In this document: piece after piece, positions 46,690-57,849 of the stretch | Position numbering within the stretch: the stretch's first letter is position 1 | Layout: every line of letters begins with the position of its first letter | Assembly: GCF_030253575.1 (NCBI RefSeq) | Contig: NC_080557.1 | Coordinates: 43,724,501 to 43,788,500 of the forward strand | DNA: 64,000 nucleotides | Direction: 5' to 3' | Origin: Rhododendron vialii | Taxonomy: Eukaryota; Streptophyta; Magnoliopsida; Ericales; Ericaceae | Notes under the pieces: model-generated | The model's database searches: none | Told to the model about the DNA's origin: nothing | Seen by the model: only the letters and a program-made list of their open reading frames with translations | Made by a program: the position numbers and the translations under genes

Positions 46690-49600
46690 ATGGAAGTTCC
46701 CAACAATAATCCAACCACAATATGCCACGTGGTGGGGATGCCTTATCCCGGCAGGGGCCACATCAACCCCATGATGAATTTCTGCAAGCTACTAGCCTCG
46801 AAGAGGGACGAAATCTTAATCTCCTTCGTCGTGACGGAGGAGTGGCTCGGCTTCCTCAGCTCCGAGCCCAAGCCGCCGGCCAACATCCGCTTCGCCACGA
46901 TTCCTAACGTAGTCCCGTCCGAGGAAGGTCGGGCCGCGGATTTTCCAGGTTTCATCAGAGCTGTTCTGACCAAGATGGAAGAGCCCTTCGAGCGGCTGCT
47001 GGAACGGCTCGAGCAGCCGCAGAAGCCAAGCGTTATAATTCATGATACTTACTTGCCGTGGGTGGTGGGCGTCGGGAATCGGAGGGATATTCCGGTGGCT
47101 TCGTTTTGGACCCAGCCGGTGTCGGTGTTCTCAGTGTACTATCACTTTAATCTTCTCAAACTGAATGGCCAATTCCCTGTCGATGTCTCAGGTGCGCTTT
47201 TCTGCTATGTACTCCATAATTCAAGTGGAGTAACTAGGGCCGGTTCCGTTATGGTTCTTATTTTTTATTTTACGAGACAAATCATTCTATCACAATACAT
47301 TATATTTAATTCAAAAAATAAATAGTAGAACACACCTAATTTTGCCAAGGCCACAAAAACACACAAACACTTGCGACTCCTCCTGTTAGGGTGTATAAGT
47401 GTCGGTCTGTGCGTGAATTTTTGCAAACAGATAGGAAGGGAATAGGGATAGGGCTTTCTGTCTAGTAAGTGAAGGTCCTAGTAGCTCTTTCGTAGATCCT
47501 TAATTGATCCACTCCTATCTTTATTTTTTAGAATACAAAATGCTTTGAATCTAGATGAACGGACACATATTTGGTTCGGATAAGATGTGTTCTAAAGAGT
47601 TCAATGTACGGTCCACAAGAAGTATACGATTCAGGTGCATCGGATGGTTCAGAATTTGTTTGTCTCCACGTCATTGTTTGGACATCTACATCCTTAATTA
47701 GCATTGTTCTTTTTCAATCTTACCTCGAATTCATATTTGCTGACTGTTTTTGGAACAAATTAGTATTATTCTTCCCAACAAAGATGCATTCTGAAGACAC
47801 ACAAAATGATATCCGTTGGTTATGATTTATGACGTGGCTAATGATCCCTACTGAGGTGTTATAAAGTCAGCATCTTTTGTCAGCAAAATAGTATTCCTGA
47901 AAATGATCCCAAAAACCCAACGGTCCAATCCAGTTCATTGCCGAAGGCCCGAGAGAAGTTGGGCCCAAATGAAATACGTACAAATATCCACCCCAAGTTC
48001 AAAAATAACCAAAATTGGGCACAATTGTTGTTCAAATATATATACACCCCAGTTAACAGAGTGTATCAGATTTTCTCACACCTTGGTCGAGCCAAATGCC
48101 TGTGGGGCCTGCACATATTGTGTGAGATCACTATCTAATGATGATTAGATTCATCTCATATTGCTTAAGTGTAGAATAGCTCCTTACTTAATATAATGTT
48201 TAGAGAATCCAGGCTAGCACAGTTGGCTTTCTCGGACCTGGAGACCCTGCCAAGCAGGGGTGCTTGGCAGGGGTGCCGAGCACATTTCGGTCGTCCAAAA
48301 GTGTTTTGGACGGCCCAGATGTGAAGGTGCCGAACAGATTTTTTAAAAAAAAGAAAGGAAAAGGAAAAAGATGTTTCGATCCGGGCCGTTGATTCCGAGA
48401 TGAATGGCTGGATTGGCCACTTGGCATCCGCTCGGCAGGGTCCCCGGGTTCGGCTTTCTCACCCTCCCCCACAGTAGTTGCAAAGGTTCGAGCCCAGCGG
48501 GGGCATTGTTTGGGTTCAGGGTTATGGACAGCTTCTGAATCTTCTATGAACTAACATACTAACACCCCACTTTACCCCGTTGATAAATACAATATTGGAA
48601 AAAGAATACTCCATAATGTTCAACCTCTCCAACTACAATATTTTGTAGGACTTATAGTTTTTACTTTTTAGATGGTATGACCTCATTTCAGATCACATTT
48701 TAAAATTAAATATCACATCCCATGATGTGAGACTCAACAAAAATATCGCAAATAATCAATCCAACAACAAGATGCTACAACTTATGGATCTCAAATGCGG
48801 CTACATGATAGGGGATGTTGTTAACAAATACAATCCAACGTTACTTGCACTCGTTACAAGTAATGGGTGATCAGTTAATATGAGTAGTGCTATATGTACA
48901 GAAAGGGGGGGGGAGAGATTTCGTACCGACGGCCGCCGGTGGGCCGTCTCCGGCCACCGGACGGCCGATCCGAGCCGTCCAAAAATTCTAAAAAAAAAAA
49001 ACCAGGGGGCCCACGCGGGAATCAACGGCATCCAAGGTGTGTAAGATGCTTGATCCGAGCACCCTTTTTTCGTGTATATATGTATATTCGCGGAATATAC
49101 ATATATACACGAAAAAAGGGTGCTCGGATCAAGCATCTTACACACCTTGGATGCCGTTGATTCCCGCGTGGGCCCCCTGGTTTTTTTTTTTTAGAATTTT
49201 TGGACGGCTCGGATCGGCCGTCCGGTGGCCGGAGACGGCCCGGCGCGGCCGTCCCTACGATTTCGGTACCGAGGAGGTCGGTACCAATATCATTTCTGAG
49301 TTAATATAATGTAGTAAATAATATTTCTATCCAATAATATAAATTTTTGAGTTGAATATGAAGTTTCTACTTGCCAAACCATCATGTTGTATTAGGTACA
49401 AAAATCTTACAGCATTCATCTTGTATCAGATTCACATTTATCCAGTTTTCAGCTACTTGAATGACAATATGACATATTACGTGGCCATATATGTTTCACT
49501 AGTGGCATCTTAGATTGCTGATGATGAAAAGAATCTCATTCCATGCATTGTACCTTTCTATTATGACCATCCAAACAGGGCCTTACTTTATTAATGCAAT

Positions 49601-50885
49601 GTAACAGAGCGGGGAAACGAGCTGGTAAACTACATACCAGGAATTCCGCCAACCCGCATTGCAGACCTTCCAACAGTCTTCCATGGCGATGGACTTAAAA
49701 CTGTGCATTTAGCTTGTGAAGCCGTTTCACGAGTCCCAAAAGCACAGTATCTTCTACTCACTTCAATCTACGAGCTCGAATCCCAAACCATCGACGCCAT
49801 AAAGGCAGCAATTCCAACCCCAATATACTCGATTGGTCCATCAATACCGTACTTCAGATTAGGAGACAATTCCTCTCTATCTATTGATTCCCAGAACGGT
49901 GAAACCAGCTACATGCAATGGCTAGATTCTCAGCCTGAATCCTCTGTTTTGTACATTTCTCAGGGTAGTTTCCTTTCAGTTTCCAAAACCCAAATGGATG
50001 AAATCATTGCAGGGGTGGATATGAGCGGCGTTCGGTTCTTGTGGGTGGCGCGTGGTGATGCTTCACGGATTAAAGAGGGATGTCGTGGTAAGTACTATTA
50101 GAAAAGTATACAAGAAGCTTGAAAGCTCTATTTGGTGGTTGGTTTCAGAATCAATTTTGTGAATTAAAAGAAGACTTTATTTGTGAATTTGGATTCCGTA
50201 ATAAATGAATGTGAAACTGATGAGGGTTTTTGTTTCAAAAACAACTTCAGAAGAGTGTTGTGAAATAAAAACGACCACCAAACAATTTTCACTTTATTTC
50301 TAAGCTTCCACAAATATTTATTCATCTCACAGTTTTACATCTTTCCCATTTTATTTCATCTCAGTAGCTATTTTTTGGTCTATATGTTATTATTGTGTTT
50401 GATGTGTTTTTCTTTTGATCCTTTTATTCAAAATAAAAACCATGTTTTGAGCAGATTTGTCAAACAAGGGGGTGTTGGTGCCATGGTGTGACCAATTGAA
50501 GGTGTTATGCCACCCTTCAGTAGGGGGGTTTTGGACTCACTGCGGATGGAATTCAACAAAGGAAGGTGTTTTCGCCGGAATCCCATTCCTCACTTATCCA
50601 ATATTCTGGGATCAAGTTCCGAACTCCAAGACTATAGTGGAAGACTGGAAGATTGGGTGGAAAGTGAGGAGAGGAATGGGTGAGGAAGAACACTTGGTCA
50701 CAAGAGAAGAAATTGCTGAAATGTTGCAGCGGTTCATGGATTTGGAAAGCGACGAGGGGAAAGAAATGAGGGGAAGAGCAAAAGAACTCAAGGAGGTTTG
50801 CCGAAGAGCGATTTCCAAAGGGGGTTCCGCCGAAACTGCCATTGATGCTTTTATTCAGGACATTTCGCGTCGTCACGACCGTTAA
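46690..50885 (+). CDS. UGT87A: UGT87A-type UDP-glycosyltransferase, copy 3 (intact)
   Basis: A family 1 glycosyltransferase of the same type as copy 1. Exons: 46690-47191, 49608-50087, 50455-50885. Phase-1 GT-AG introns, 470 aa, six longer than copy 1 (one extra N-terminal residue and a longer C-terminus, RRHDR). Catalytic His24 (PGRGHINPMM) and Asp119 (SVIIHDTYLPWVVGVGNRRD) are present. The PSPG box is W338-Q381 with HCGWNS and the canonical FWDQ end. The exon-2 motif SSVLYISQGSFLSVS has the usual Gln where copy 1 has Leu. Intron 1 is 2.4 kb, much longer than in copy 1 (1.04 kb), because two Mutator-like MITEs entered it; one is a near-perfect hairpin. This looks like the most conventional, fully functional member in the window. 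Confidence 0.93.
48234..48451. mobile_element. Mutator-like MITE in UGT copy 3 intron 1
   Basis: Inverted ends GGACCTGGAGACCCTGCC and, on the minus strand, GAACCCGGGGACCCTGCC; exact 9-bp duplication GGCTTTCTC (48225-48233 and 48452-48460). 218 bp, non-coding. Confidence 0.88.
48882..49298. mobile_element. Near-perfect hairpin MITE (417 bp) in UGT copy 3 intron 1
   Basis: The exact 9-bp duplication AGTTAATAT (48873-48881 and 49299-49307) fits Mutator-like insertion. The element is a palindrome centred on 49091. By base-by-base reading, 48941-49089 and 49093-49241 are perfect reverse complements (149 bp) with a 3-nt loop, including matching 12-base A/T runs. The outer ends (GAGTAGTGCTATATGTAC against CAGAAATGATATTGGTAC) are only partly alike. 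The matching site in the sister gene (about 54800) is empty. The open frames on both strands here are mirror images of each other and are not genes. Confidence 0.92.
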
Positions 50886-51103
50886 ACCAGATTTTCCGTA
50901 GTTTGTTTTGATTGATTGGATCATTGTTTTGAAGCCCGTTTTTATAATTTGCAAGAATCTTTACGAAAATTGCAAGTTCAAAATAAGACTAGCTAGTGAT
51001 CAAATGCTACAACTCCATTTGTTACAAGTATTTTTCTCTGTTCTTGTGAGCATTGGAGTATCGGAGTTTCAAGTGCATGATTTCCCTGGTACAGGATTGC
51101 CTC

Positions 51104-51370
51104 TTACACCAGCACTGTTTGGTCTAATAGCAAAGAGAGGGCCTGGTGGAGGCTCAAGGGGTTTATGGGGCAGGAAGGGGAGGAGCGTAGTGCTTGCATA
51201 CGGGTTTTGATGGTGCCGGGGGGGTACATGGCGAGGTGCTCGACGGTGCCGGCAATGGAACCGGCGAGCATGTACTGGTAGAAGTGGAGGCCGTCGTGGG
51301 AGGGGGGGCGACGGTGTACATGGGGAGGTGGGAGCTGTGGGTCTGGGGAGTTGAATTGGGTTGCCGTCAT
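51104..51370 (-). pseudogene. Mitoferrin-like mitochondrial carrier fragment, copy A
   Basis: On the minus strand, an ATG at 51370 opens MTATQFNSPDPQ and reads through SHDGLHFYQYMLAGSIAGTV, EHLAMYPPGTIKTRMQALRS to a stop at 51104. This is the N-terminal part and first transmembrane helix of a mitochondrial solute carrier, most like plant mitoferrins (DGL.F...IAGSIAG..EH.AM.P.DT.KT.MQAL). The carrier signature P-x-[DE] reads PPG here, so the acidic residue is lost. The remaining five helices are absent. It is a gene fragment carried by the duplicated block. Confidence 0.7.
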
Positions 51371-51656
51371 ACAAAGCTTGGAGTCTAGTAGATCTTTAGT
51401 GAGAGAAGTTGATTGTTTTTTGAGTAAAAACTCCATCTACGGAGCTGAGAAATGTTGGAAAGTTCTTACACCAGGGAGATCTACACCAGGACGTACTGCT
51501 TATCCTCGGGGTGATGGTCTGTCTTTGATCGGACCGAAGTGAAGAATAGTTTAAGTGTGAGTAAGTTAATTTAAACGCATCTAAATGTCGAACCAAAAAA
51601 GAAAACAACAAACAAAAATTAATTTTACATGTCAATCATATTAGTACAAAATGGTA

Positions 51657-51892
51657 CTCCCTCTGTCCCATAATGTTTGCATTTTTAAGAATGCGTGTCA
51701 TTTTTAAATTGCATATATCTTTTAATCCATAATGTTTTAGGCGATTTTTTGAACTTTGTTTAATAGAACAAATTAAACTCTATCAAACAAGATCCATATT
51801 GCTTATAAAAAAAATTATGGATTAAAAGATATAGTTAATTTTTTCATAAGGTTGGAATAGTAAAAGTGCCAAACATTATGGGACGGAGGGAG
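51657..51892. mobile_element. Stowaway MITE, copy A only
   Basis: Ends CTCCCTCTGTCCCATAATG and, on the minus strand, CTCCCTCCGTCCCATAATG, with TA target duplication (51655-51656, 51893-51894). Copy B of the segmental duplication has an uninterrupted GTACAAAATTGTAATAACG at the same place (about 57146-57164). Confidence 0.92.
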
Positions 51893-52183
51893 TAATAAAG
51901 TAACACGGTATACCAAATTAGATTTTTTTATTATCTTAAATTTACGTGCATCTTAATTTATTTCGAAAGATCAATCCCTGCAATCATTAATGTGAGTTCA
52001 AATGGTTTGAATTTGCATTTGATGTTTATCTCAAAATATATCTATATATATTTGATATTAGACTTATTTTAAAGGTACTATTATTATCTTTTCAATAATA
52101 CCGATTTTATAGAAATAGAATGGGTAATGTAAAAATTATATGTAATTGACGGAATTCTAAAAAAAAAAAGTAAATAGAATATA

Positions 52184-52399
52184 CTCCCTCCGTCCCATAA
52201 TATTTGTCCGGTCCACAAAACGGAGACGTAAAAATAATACAATTTTTGTAAGAAAAATTGGAAAAAAAATTCAACAATTTATTAGATCTTGACGAGTTCT
52301 TTTAACTTATGAAAAAAATTTGAATTTTTTCTTGAAAGAAATACATTATTTTATAGTTCTCGTTTTGAGGACCGAACAAATATTATGGAACGGAAGGAG
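52184..52399. mobile_element. Stowaway MITE, between the duplicates
   Basis: Ends CTCCCTCCGTCCCATAATAT and, on the minus strand, CTCCTTCCGTTCCATAATAT, with TA duplication (52182-52183, 52400-52401). Inner arms pair (TTTGTCCGGTCC against TTTGTTCGGTCC). It lies outside both duplicated blocks. Confidence 0.9.
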
Positions 52400-52401
52400 T
52401 A

Positions 52402-52812
52402 GTTGGAATTATAGTACGTAGAAGGGAGACATGGAGATGGGTCTCCATTTAAGAATGAGAATTGAGTCTCTATTTTGGAGACCCCAAATTGAGATGGGTT
52501 GAAGGGCATGAATTCTCCAAAATTGAGTTTTTGTGCTCAAATGGAGATGGGTTGTAGTTGCTTTAAGAGTATCTTCAACCCATCTTTAAAAGTCCAAAAT
52601 GGAGAATGAATGTGACATATTAAAGATAGATTTTATAATTTATTTTTATTTTTTGCACTTTATGAGAGAATCTATGAGGACTCATCGTATTTTTTTAAAA
52701 ATTTTATCTCCAAAATAGAAGTAGGATCTCCATATTTAAAAAATCAAAGGCAATTTAAGGATCCAAATATCTAAAAAGTTGGATAAGTCCCTTCTAGATT
52801 AGGGTTAGAAAT
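52402..52812. other. Spacer between the duplicated blocks
   Basis: AT-rich, with repeated AATGGAGA / GAGATGGGT-type words (about 52435-52610). No gene recognised. Confidence 0.5.
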
Positions 52813-52842
52813 GGTCAAAATATAGAACCGATAAACGCTGGT

Positions 52843-52848
52843 CACGTG
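52843..52848 (+). promoter_or_regulatory. G-box upstream of UGT copy 4
   Basis: CACGTG in GGTCACGTGGGG, 177 bp before the ATG, equivalent to 46514-46519 in copy A. Confidence 0.4.
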
Positions 52849-53024
52849 GGGCGGACCACCAAATTTTCTGATGTCTTCTTCTTTCCACGTCAACCAACAT
52901 TCCGGAAACCCACAAAGCGCCCTGCTCTGCCCACTCCACAGTCCACACTATCATCTTCTTCCTCTCCTCTGCTTCTCCCTAGCTCCCATTTCCATTCCAT
53001 TCCATTCCCCATCCAATTAAGTTA

Positions 53025-56000
53025 ATGGAAGTTCCCAACAACAAGCCAACCACAATATGCCACGTGGTGGCGATGCCTTATCCCGGCAGGGGCCACATCA
53101 ACCCCATGATGAACTTCTGCAAGCTACTAGCCTCGAAGAGGGACGATATCTTAATCTCCTTCGTCGTGACGCAGAGTGGCTCGGCTTACTCGGCTCCGAG
53201 CCCAAGCCGCTGGCCAACATCCGCTTCGCCACAATTCCTAACGTAGTCCCGTCCGAGAAAGGTCGGGCCGCGGATTTTCCAGGTTTCTTCAGAGCTGCTC
53301 TGACCAAGACGGAAGAGCCCTTCGAGCGGCTGCTGGAACGGCTTGAGCACAATGATGGGATCAGGGGGTCTAGTAGCGGCGACCGTCACGACAAGAATTT
53401 TAAAAAATGCAATTATTATATGTAAAAAAAAAATTTATGCCCAACTTATATAGTTTCGCCACTATTAAATTTTTTTAGTATACATTTCGCCACTGCTAGG
53501 GTAAAATTCTAGTTCCGTCCTTGCTTGAGCAGCCGCAGAAGCCGAGCGTTATAATTCATGATACTTACTTGGCGTGGGTGGTGGGCGTCGGGAATCGGAG
53601 GGATATTCCGGTGGCTTCGTTTTGGACCCAGGCGGTGTCGGTGCTCTCAGTGTACTATCACTTTGATCTTCTCAAACTGAATGGCCAATTCCCTGTCGAT
53701 GTTTCAGGTGCGCTTCTCTGTTAAATACTCCATAATTGCCAGCTAAGGCCACGAAAACACACGAACACCCGCAACTCCTCCCATGAGAGTCTGTGCAAGT
53801 GTTCGTGTGTTTGTGGGTGAATTTTTGCAAAGTGATAGGAAGGGATAGGGCTTCTATCTAGTAAGTGAAGGTCCTAGTAGCTCTTTGTAGATCCTTAATT
53901 GATCCACTCCTATCTTTTATACTTTTTATAAAATACAAAATGCTTTGAATCTAGATGTACCGATACATATTCGGTTCGGATAAGATGTGTCCAAAAGAAT
54001 TCAATATACGGTCCACAAGAAGTATAGGATTCAGGTGCATCGAACAGTCCAGAATTTGTTTGTCTCCACATCTGTGTTTGGACATCTATGTCCTTAATTA
54101 GCATCGTTCTTTTCAATCTTACCTTGAAAATCATATTCATATATTGGCTGACTATTTTTGGAAAAAATTAATATTGTTCTCAACAAAGATGCACTCTGAA
54201 AGCATACAAAATGATATCCGTAGGTTATGATTTGTGACGCGACTAATGCTCGCTTTTGAGGTGTTACAAAGTCAACATCTTTTGTCATCAAAATATTTCT
54301 GAAAATGATCCAAAAAAACCAACGGTCCAATCCAGTTCCTTGCCAAAGGCCCGAAGAGAAGTTGGGTCCAAATAACATACAAATATCCACCCCAAGTGCA
54401 AAAATAACCAAAAATTTGGAGAGATTAATTAGGGCACAATTATTGTTCAAATATATATCCACCCCAGTTAACAGAGTGTATCAGATTTTCTCACACCTTG
54501 ATCGAGCCAAAAATGTTGATTAGATTCTTCAATCTCATATTGCTGAAGTGTGGCATAAGTGCTCACTTAACATAATGTTCAACCTCTCCAACTAATATTT
54601 TGAAGGAGATATAGTTTGTAGATGGTATGACCTCATTACAAATCACATTTTAAAATTAAATATCACAAACCCACGATGCTAGACTCGACAAAAATGTTGC
54701 AAATAATCAATCCAGCAAAATGCTACAAATGTTGGATAGCTGCAGGATAGAAGATATTAACAAATACAATCTCACATTTCTTGCACATGTAATGGGTGAT
54801 CACACAATATAATGTTGGAAGTAATATTTTTACCCAATGATATAAACTTTTGAGTTGGATATGAAATTTCTACGTGCCAAACCATCATGTTGTATTAGGT
54901 ATAAAAAAAATCTTACAACATGCATCTTGTATCAGATTCACATTTATCAAGTTTCCAGCTGCTTGAATGACATATCACGTAGCCCTATATATATTTCACT
55001 AGTGGCATCCTAGATTGCTGATGAAAAGAATCTCATTCTATGCATTGATTGTACATTTCTATTACGACCATCCAAACAAGGCCTTACTTTATTTTTGCAA
55101 TGTAAAAGAGCGGGGAAACGAGCTGGTAAACTACATACCAGGAATTCCGCCAACCCGCATTGCAGACCTTCCAACAGTCTTCCACGGGGATGGACTTAAA
55201 ACTGTGCATTTAGCTTGTGAAGCCGTTTCACTAGTCCCAAAAGCACAGTATCTTCTATTCACTTCAATCTACGAGCTCGAATCTCAAACCATCGACTCCA
55301 TAAAGGCAGCAATTCCAACCCCATTATACTTGATTGGTACATCAATACCGTACTTCAGACTAGGCGACAATTCCTCTCTATCTATTGATTCCGGTGAAAG
55401 CAGCTACGTGCAATGGCTGGATTCTCAACCCGAATCCTCTGTTTTGTACATTTCTCAGGGTAGTTTTCTTTCAGTTTCCAGAACCCAAATGGAAGAAATC
55501 ATTGCAGGGGTGGATATGAGCGGCGTTCGGTTCTTGTGGGTGGCTCGTGGTGATGCTTCACGGATTAAAGAGGGATGTCGTGGTAAGGACTATTAGAAAA
55601 GTAGTATACAAGAAGCTTGAAAGCTCTATTTGGTGGTTGGTTTCTGAATCAATTTTGTGAATTAAAAGAAGACTTTATTTGTGAAAGAGATCTTTTCAAG
55701 TTCTCGAAATTTGGATTTCGTAATAAATGAATGTGAAAATGATGAGGGTTTTTGTTTCAAAAATAACTTCAGAAGAGTGTTGTGATATAAAAACGACCAC
55801 CAAACAATTTTCAATTTATTTCTAAGCTTCCACAAATATTTATTCATCTCACAGTTTCACATCTTTCCCATTTTATTTCATCTCAGTTGCTATTTTTTAG
55901 TCTATATGTTATTATTGTGTTTGATGTGTTTTTCTTTTGATCCTTTTATTCAAAAATAAAAACCATGTTTTGAGCAGATTTGTCAAACAAGGGGGTGTTG

Positions 56001-56408
56001 GTGCCATGGTGTGACCAATTGAAGGTGTTATGCCACCCTTCAGTAGGGGGGTTTTGAACTCACTGCGGGTGGAATTCAACAAAGGAAGGTGTTTTCGCCG
56101 GAATCCCATTCCTCACTTATCCAATATTCTGGGATCAAGTTCCAAACTCCAAGACCATAGTGGAAGACTGGAAGATTGGGTGGAAAGTGAGGAGAGGAAT
56201 GGGTGAGGAAGAACACTTGGTCACAAGAGAAGAAATTGCTGAAATGGTGCAGCGGTTCATGGATTTGGAAAGCGACGAGGGGAAAGAAATGAGGGGAAGA
56301 GCAAAAGAACTCAAGGAGGTTTGCCGAAGAGCGATTTCCAAAGGGGGTTCCGCCGAAACTGCCATTGATGCTTTTATTCAAAACATTTCGCGTCGTTGCG
56401 ACTGTTAA
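53025..56408 (+). pseudogene. UGT87A-type pseudogene, copy 4 (three independent lesions)
   Basis: The sister of copy 3. Exon equivalents: 53025-53707 (with a 182-bp insertion), 55109-55582, 55978-56408. Lesion 1: near 53170, GACGCAGAGTGG replaces the GACGGAGGAGTGG of copy 3; one base is lost and the frame shifts after about residue 49. Lesion 2: a 174-bp hAT-type MITE plus its 8-bp duplication interrupts exon 1 at 53350. Lesion 3: TGG to TGA at 56055-56057 inside the PSPG box, just before HCGWNS. The exon-2 acceptor is AAAG rather than ACAG, and exon 2 is 6 bp shorter than in copy 3. The rest is strikingly well preserved, so loss of function is fairly recent. The promoter and splice sites are still recognisable. 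Confidence 0.93.
53350..53523. mobile_element. hAT-type MITE in exon 1 of UGT copy 4
   Basis: Left end CAATGATGGGATCAG, minus-strand right end CAAGGACGGAACTAG (10 of 15 match). Exact 8-bp duplication CTTGAGCA (53342-53349 and 53524-53531). Absent from copies 1, 3 and 6. Confidence 0.82.
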
Positions 56409-56626
56409 ACCAGATTTTCCGTAGTTCGTTTTGATTGATTGGATCATTGTTTTGAAGCCCGTTTTTATAATTTGCAAGAATCTTTACAAAAATTGCAAGT
56501 TCAAAATAAGACTAGCTATTGATCAAATGCTACTACTCCATTTGTTACTAGTATTTTTCTCTGTTCTTGTGAGCATTGGACTATCGGAGTGTCAAGTGCG
56601 TGATTTCCCTGGTACAGGATTGCCTC

Positions 56627-56892
56627 TTACACCAGTACTGTTTGGTCTAATAGCAAAGAGAGGGCCTGGTGGAGACTCAAGGGGTTTATGGGGCAGGAAG
56701 GGGAGGAGCGTAGTGCTTGCATACGGGTTTTGATGGTGTCGAGGGGGTACATGGCGAGGTGCTCGACGGTGCCGGCAATGGAACCGGCGAGCAAGTACTG
56801 GTAGAAGTTGAGGCCGTCGTGGGAGGGGGCGACGGTGTACATGGGGAGGTGGGAGCGGTGGGGTTTGGGGAGTTGAATTGGGTTGTCGTCAT
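56627..56892 (-). pseudogene. Mitoferrin-like mitochondrial carrier fragment, copy B
   Basis: The equivalent of the copy-A fragment, again on the minus strand downstream of a UGT. It keeps the intact carrier signature start (MYPLDTIKTRMQAL) that copy A has lost. Its N-terminal MTTTQFNSPNPT is out of frame with SHDGLNFYQYLLAGSIAGTV because of an indel near 56840. It ends at the same stop as copy A. Confidence 0.7.
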
Positions 56893-57270
56893 ACGAAGCT
56901 TGGAGTAGATCTTTAGAGAGAGAAGTTGACTGTTTTGGAGTAAAAGTTCCATATACAGAGCTGAGAAAATGTTGGAATGTTCTTACACCAGGACATACTG
57001 GCTTACCCTCGACTTGATGGTCTATCTTTGATCGGACCAAGAGAAAACTAGTTGATGTATGAGTAAGTTAGTCCGAACACATCTAAATGTTGAACCAAAA
57101 AAGAAAACAACAAACAAAAATTAATTTTACATGTCAATCATACTAGTACAAAATTGTAATAACGTAACGCGGTATACCAACTGAGATTTTTTTTTATTAT
57201 CTTAAATTTACGTACACCTTAATTTATTTTGAAACATCAATCTCTGCATTCGCTAACATGAACTCAATTA

Positions 57271-57384
57271 AATTTGTAAAAACACCAGTATTTTTTTATT
57301 TGTGAAGATTAACAAAGCCCCGTATATCAATCTACTTGAATTTTGACTCATCTCGATTTGTTGAAAGCTCAAAAATGAGTTTTA
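57271..57384. other. Junction between copy B and the copy-5 remnant
   Basis: Short AT-rich stretch after similarity to copy A ends and before similarity to UGT copy 1 intron 2 begins. Probably holds the recombination breakpoint. Confidence 0.45.
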
Positions 57385-57849
57385 ATTTATGACCGCCGAA
57401 CAATTTTCACTCTATTTCTAAAGCTTCCACAATTATTTATTCATCTCATAGTTTCGCATGTCAAATTTCCCATTTTCTTCCATCACAATTGCTGTTTAAT
57501 TAGTCAGGTTTTTGTCATTGTGTTGATACATTTTTGTTTTGATTCATTAATTCAAAAATAAAAATCATTTTTTTAGCAGATTTGTCAAACAAGGGTGTGG
57601 TGGTGCCATGGTGTCACCAGTTGAAGGTACCGTGCCACTCTTCCATAGGCGGGTTTTGGTCTCATTACGGGTGGAATTCAACCAAGGAGGGTGTTTTTGC
57701 CGGAATTCCATTCCTCACATATCCAATAATTGGGGATCAAATGCCAAACTCCAAAACTATTGTGGAGGACTGGAAGATTGGGTGGAAAGTGAGGAGAGGA
57801 ATGGGTGATGAAGAACACTTGGTTACGGGAGAAGAAATTGACAGTATTT

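Larger units (their letters stand above)
46494..52005 (+). repeat. Tandem segmental duplication, copy A
   Basis: From the ATAGAACCGATAAAC string (about 46494) through the UGT promoter, three exons, both introns, the mitoferrin-like fragment and on to about 52005, the sequence matches copy B at 52813-57270 in order and orientation. Copy A has extra insertions: a MITE at 48234, the hairpin MITE at 48882 and a Stowaway at 51657. Confidence 0.85.
52813..57270 (+). repeat. Tandem segmental duplication, copy B
   Basis: Matches copy A (46494-52005) from the promoter through the mitoferrin-like fragment and its flank. It contains the broken UGT copy 4. It has its own private insertion (hAT-type MITE at 53350) and lacks three insertions present in copy A. 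Confidence 0.85.

Noticed and set aside
48801..49309. Mirror-image open frames of 88-114 aa on both strands
   Set aside because: They are the two arms of the hairpin MITE read in both directions, not genes.
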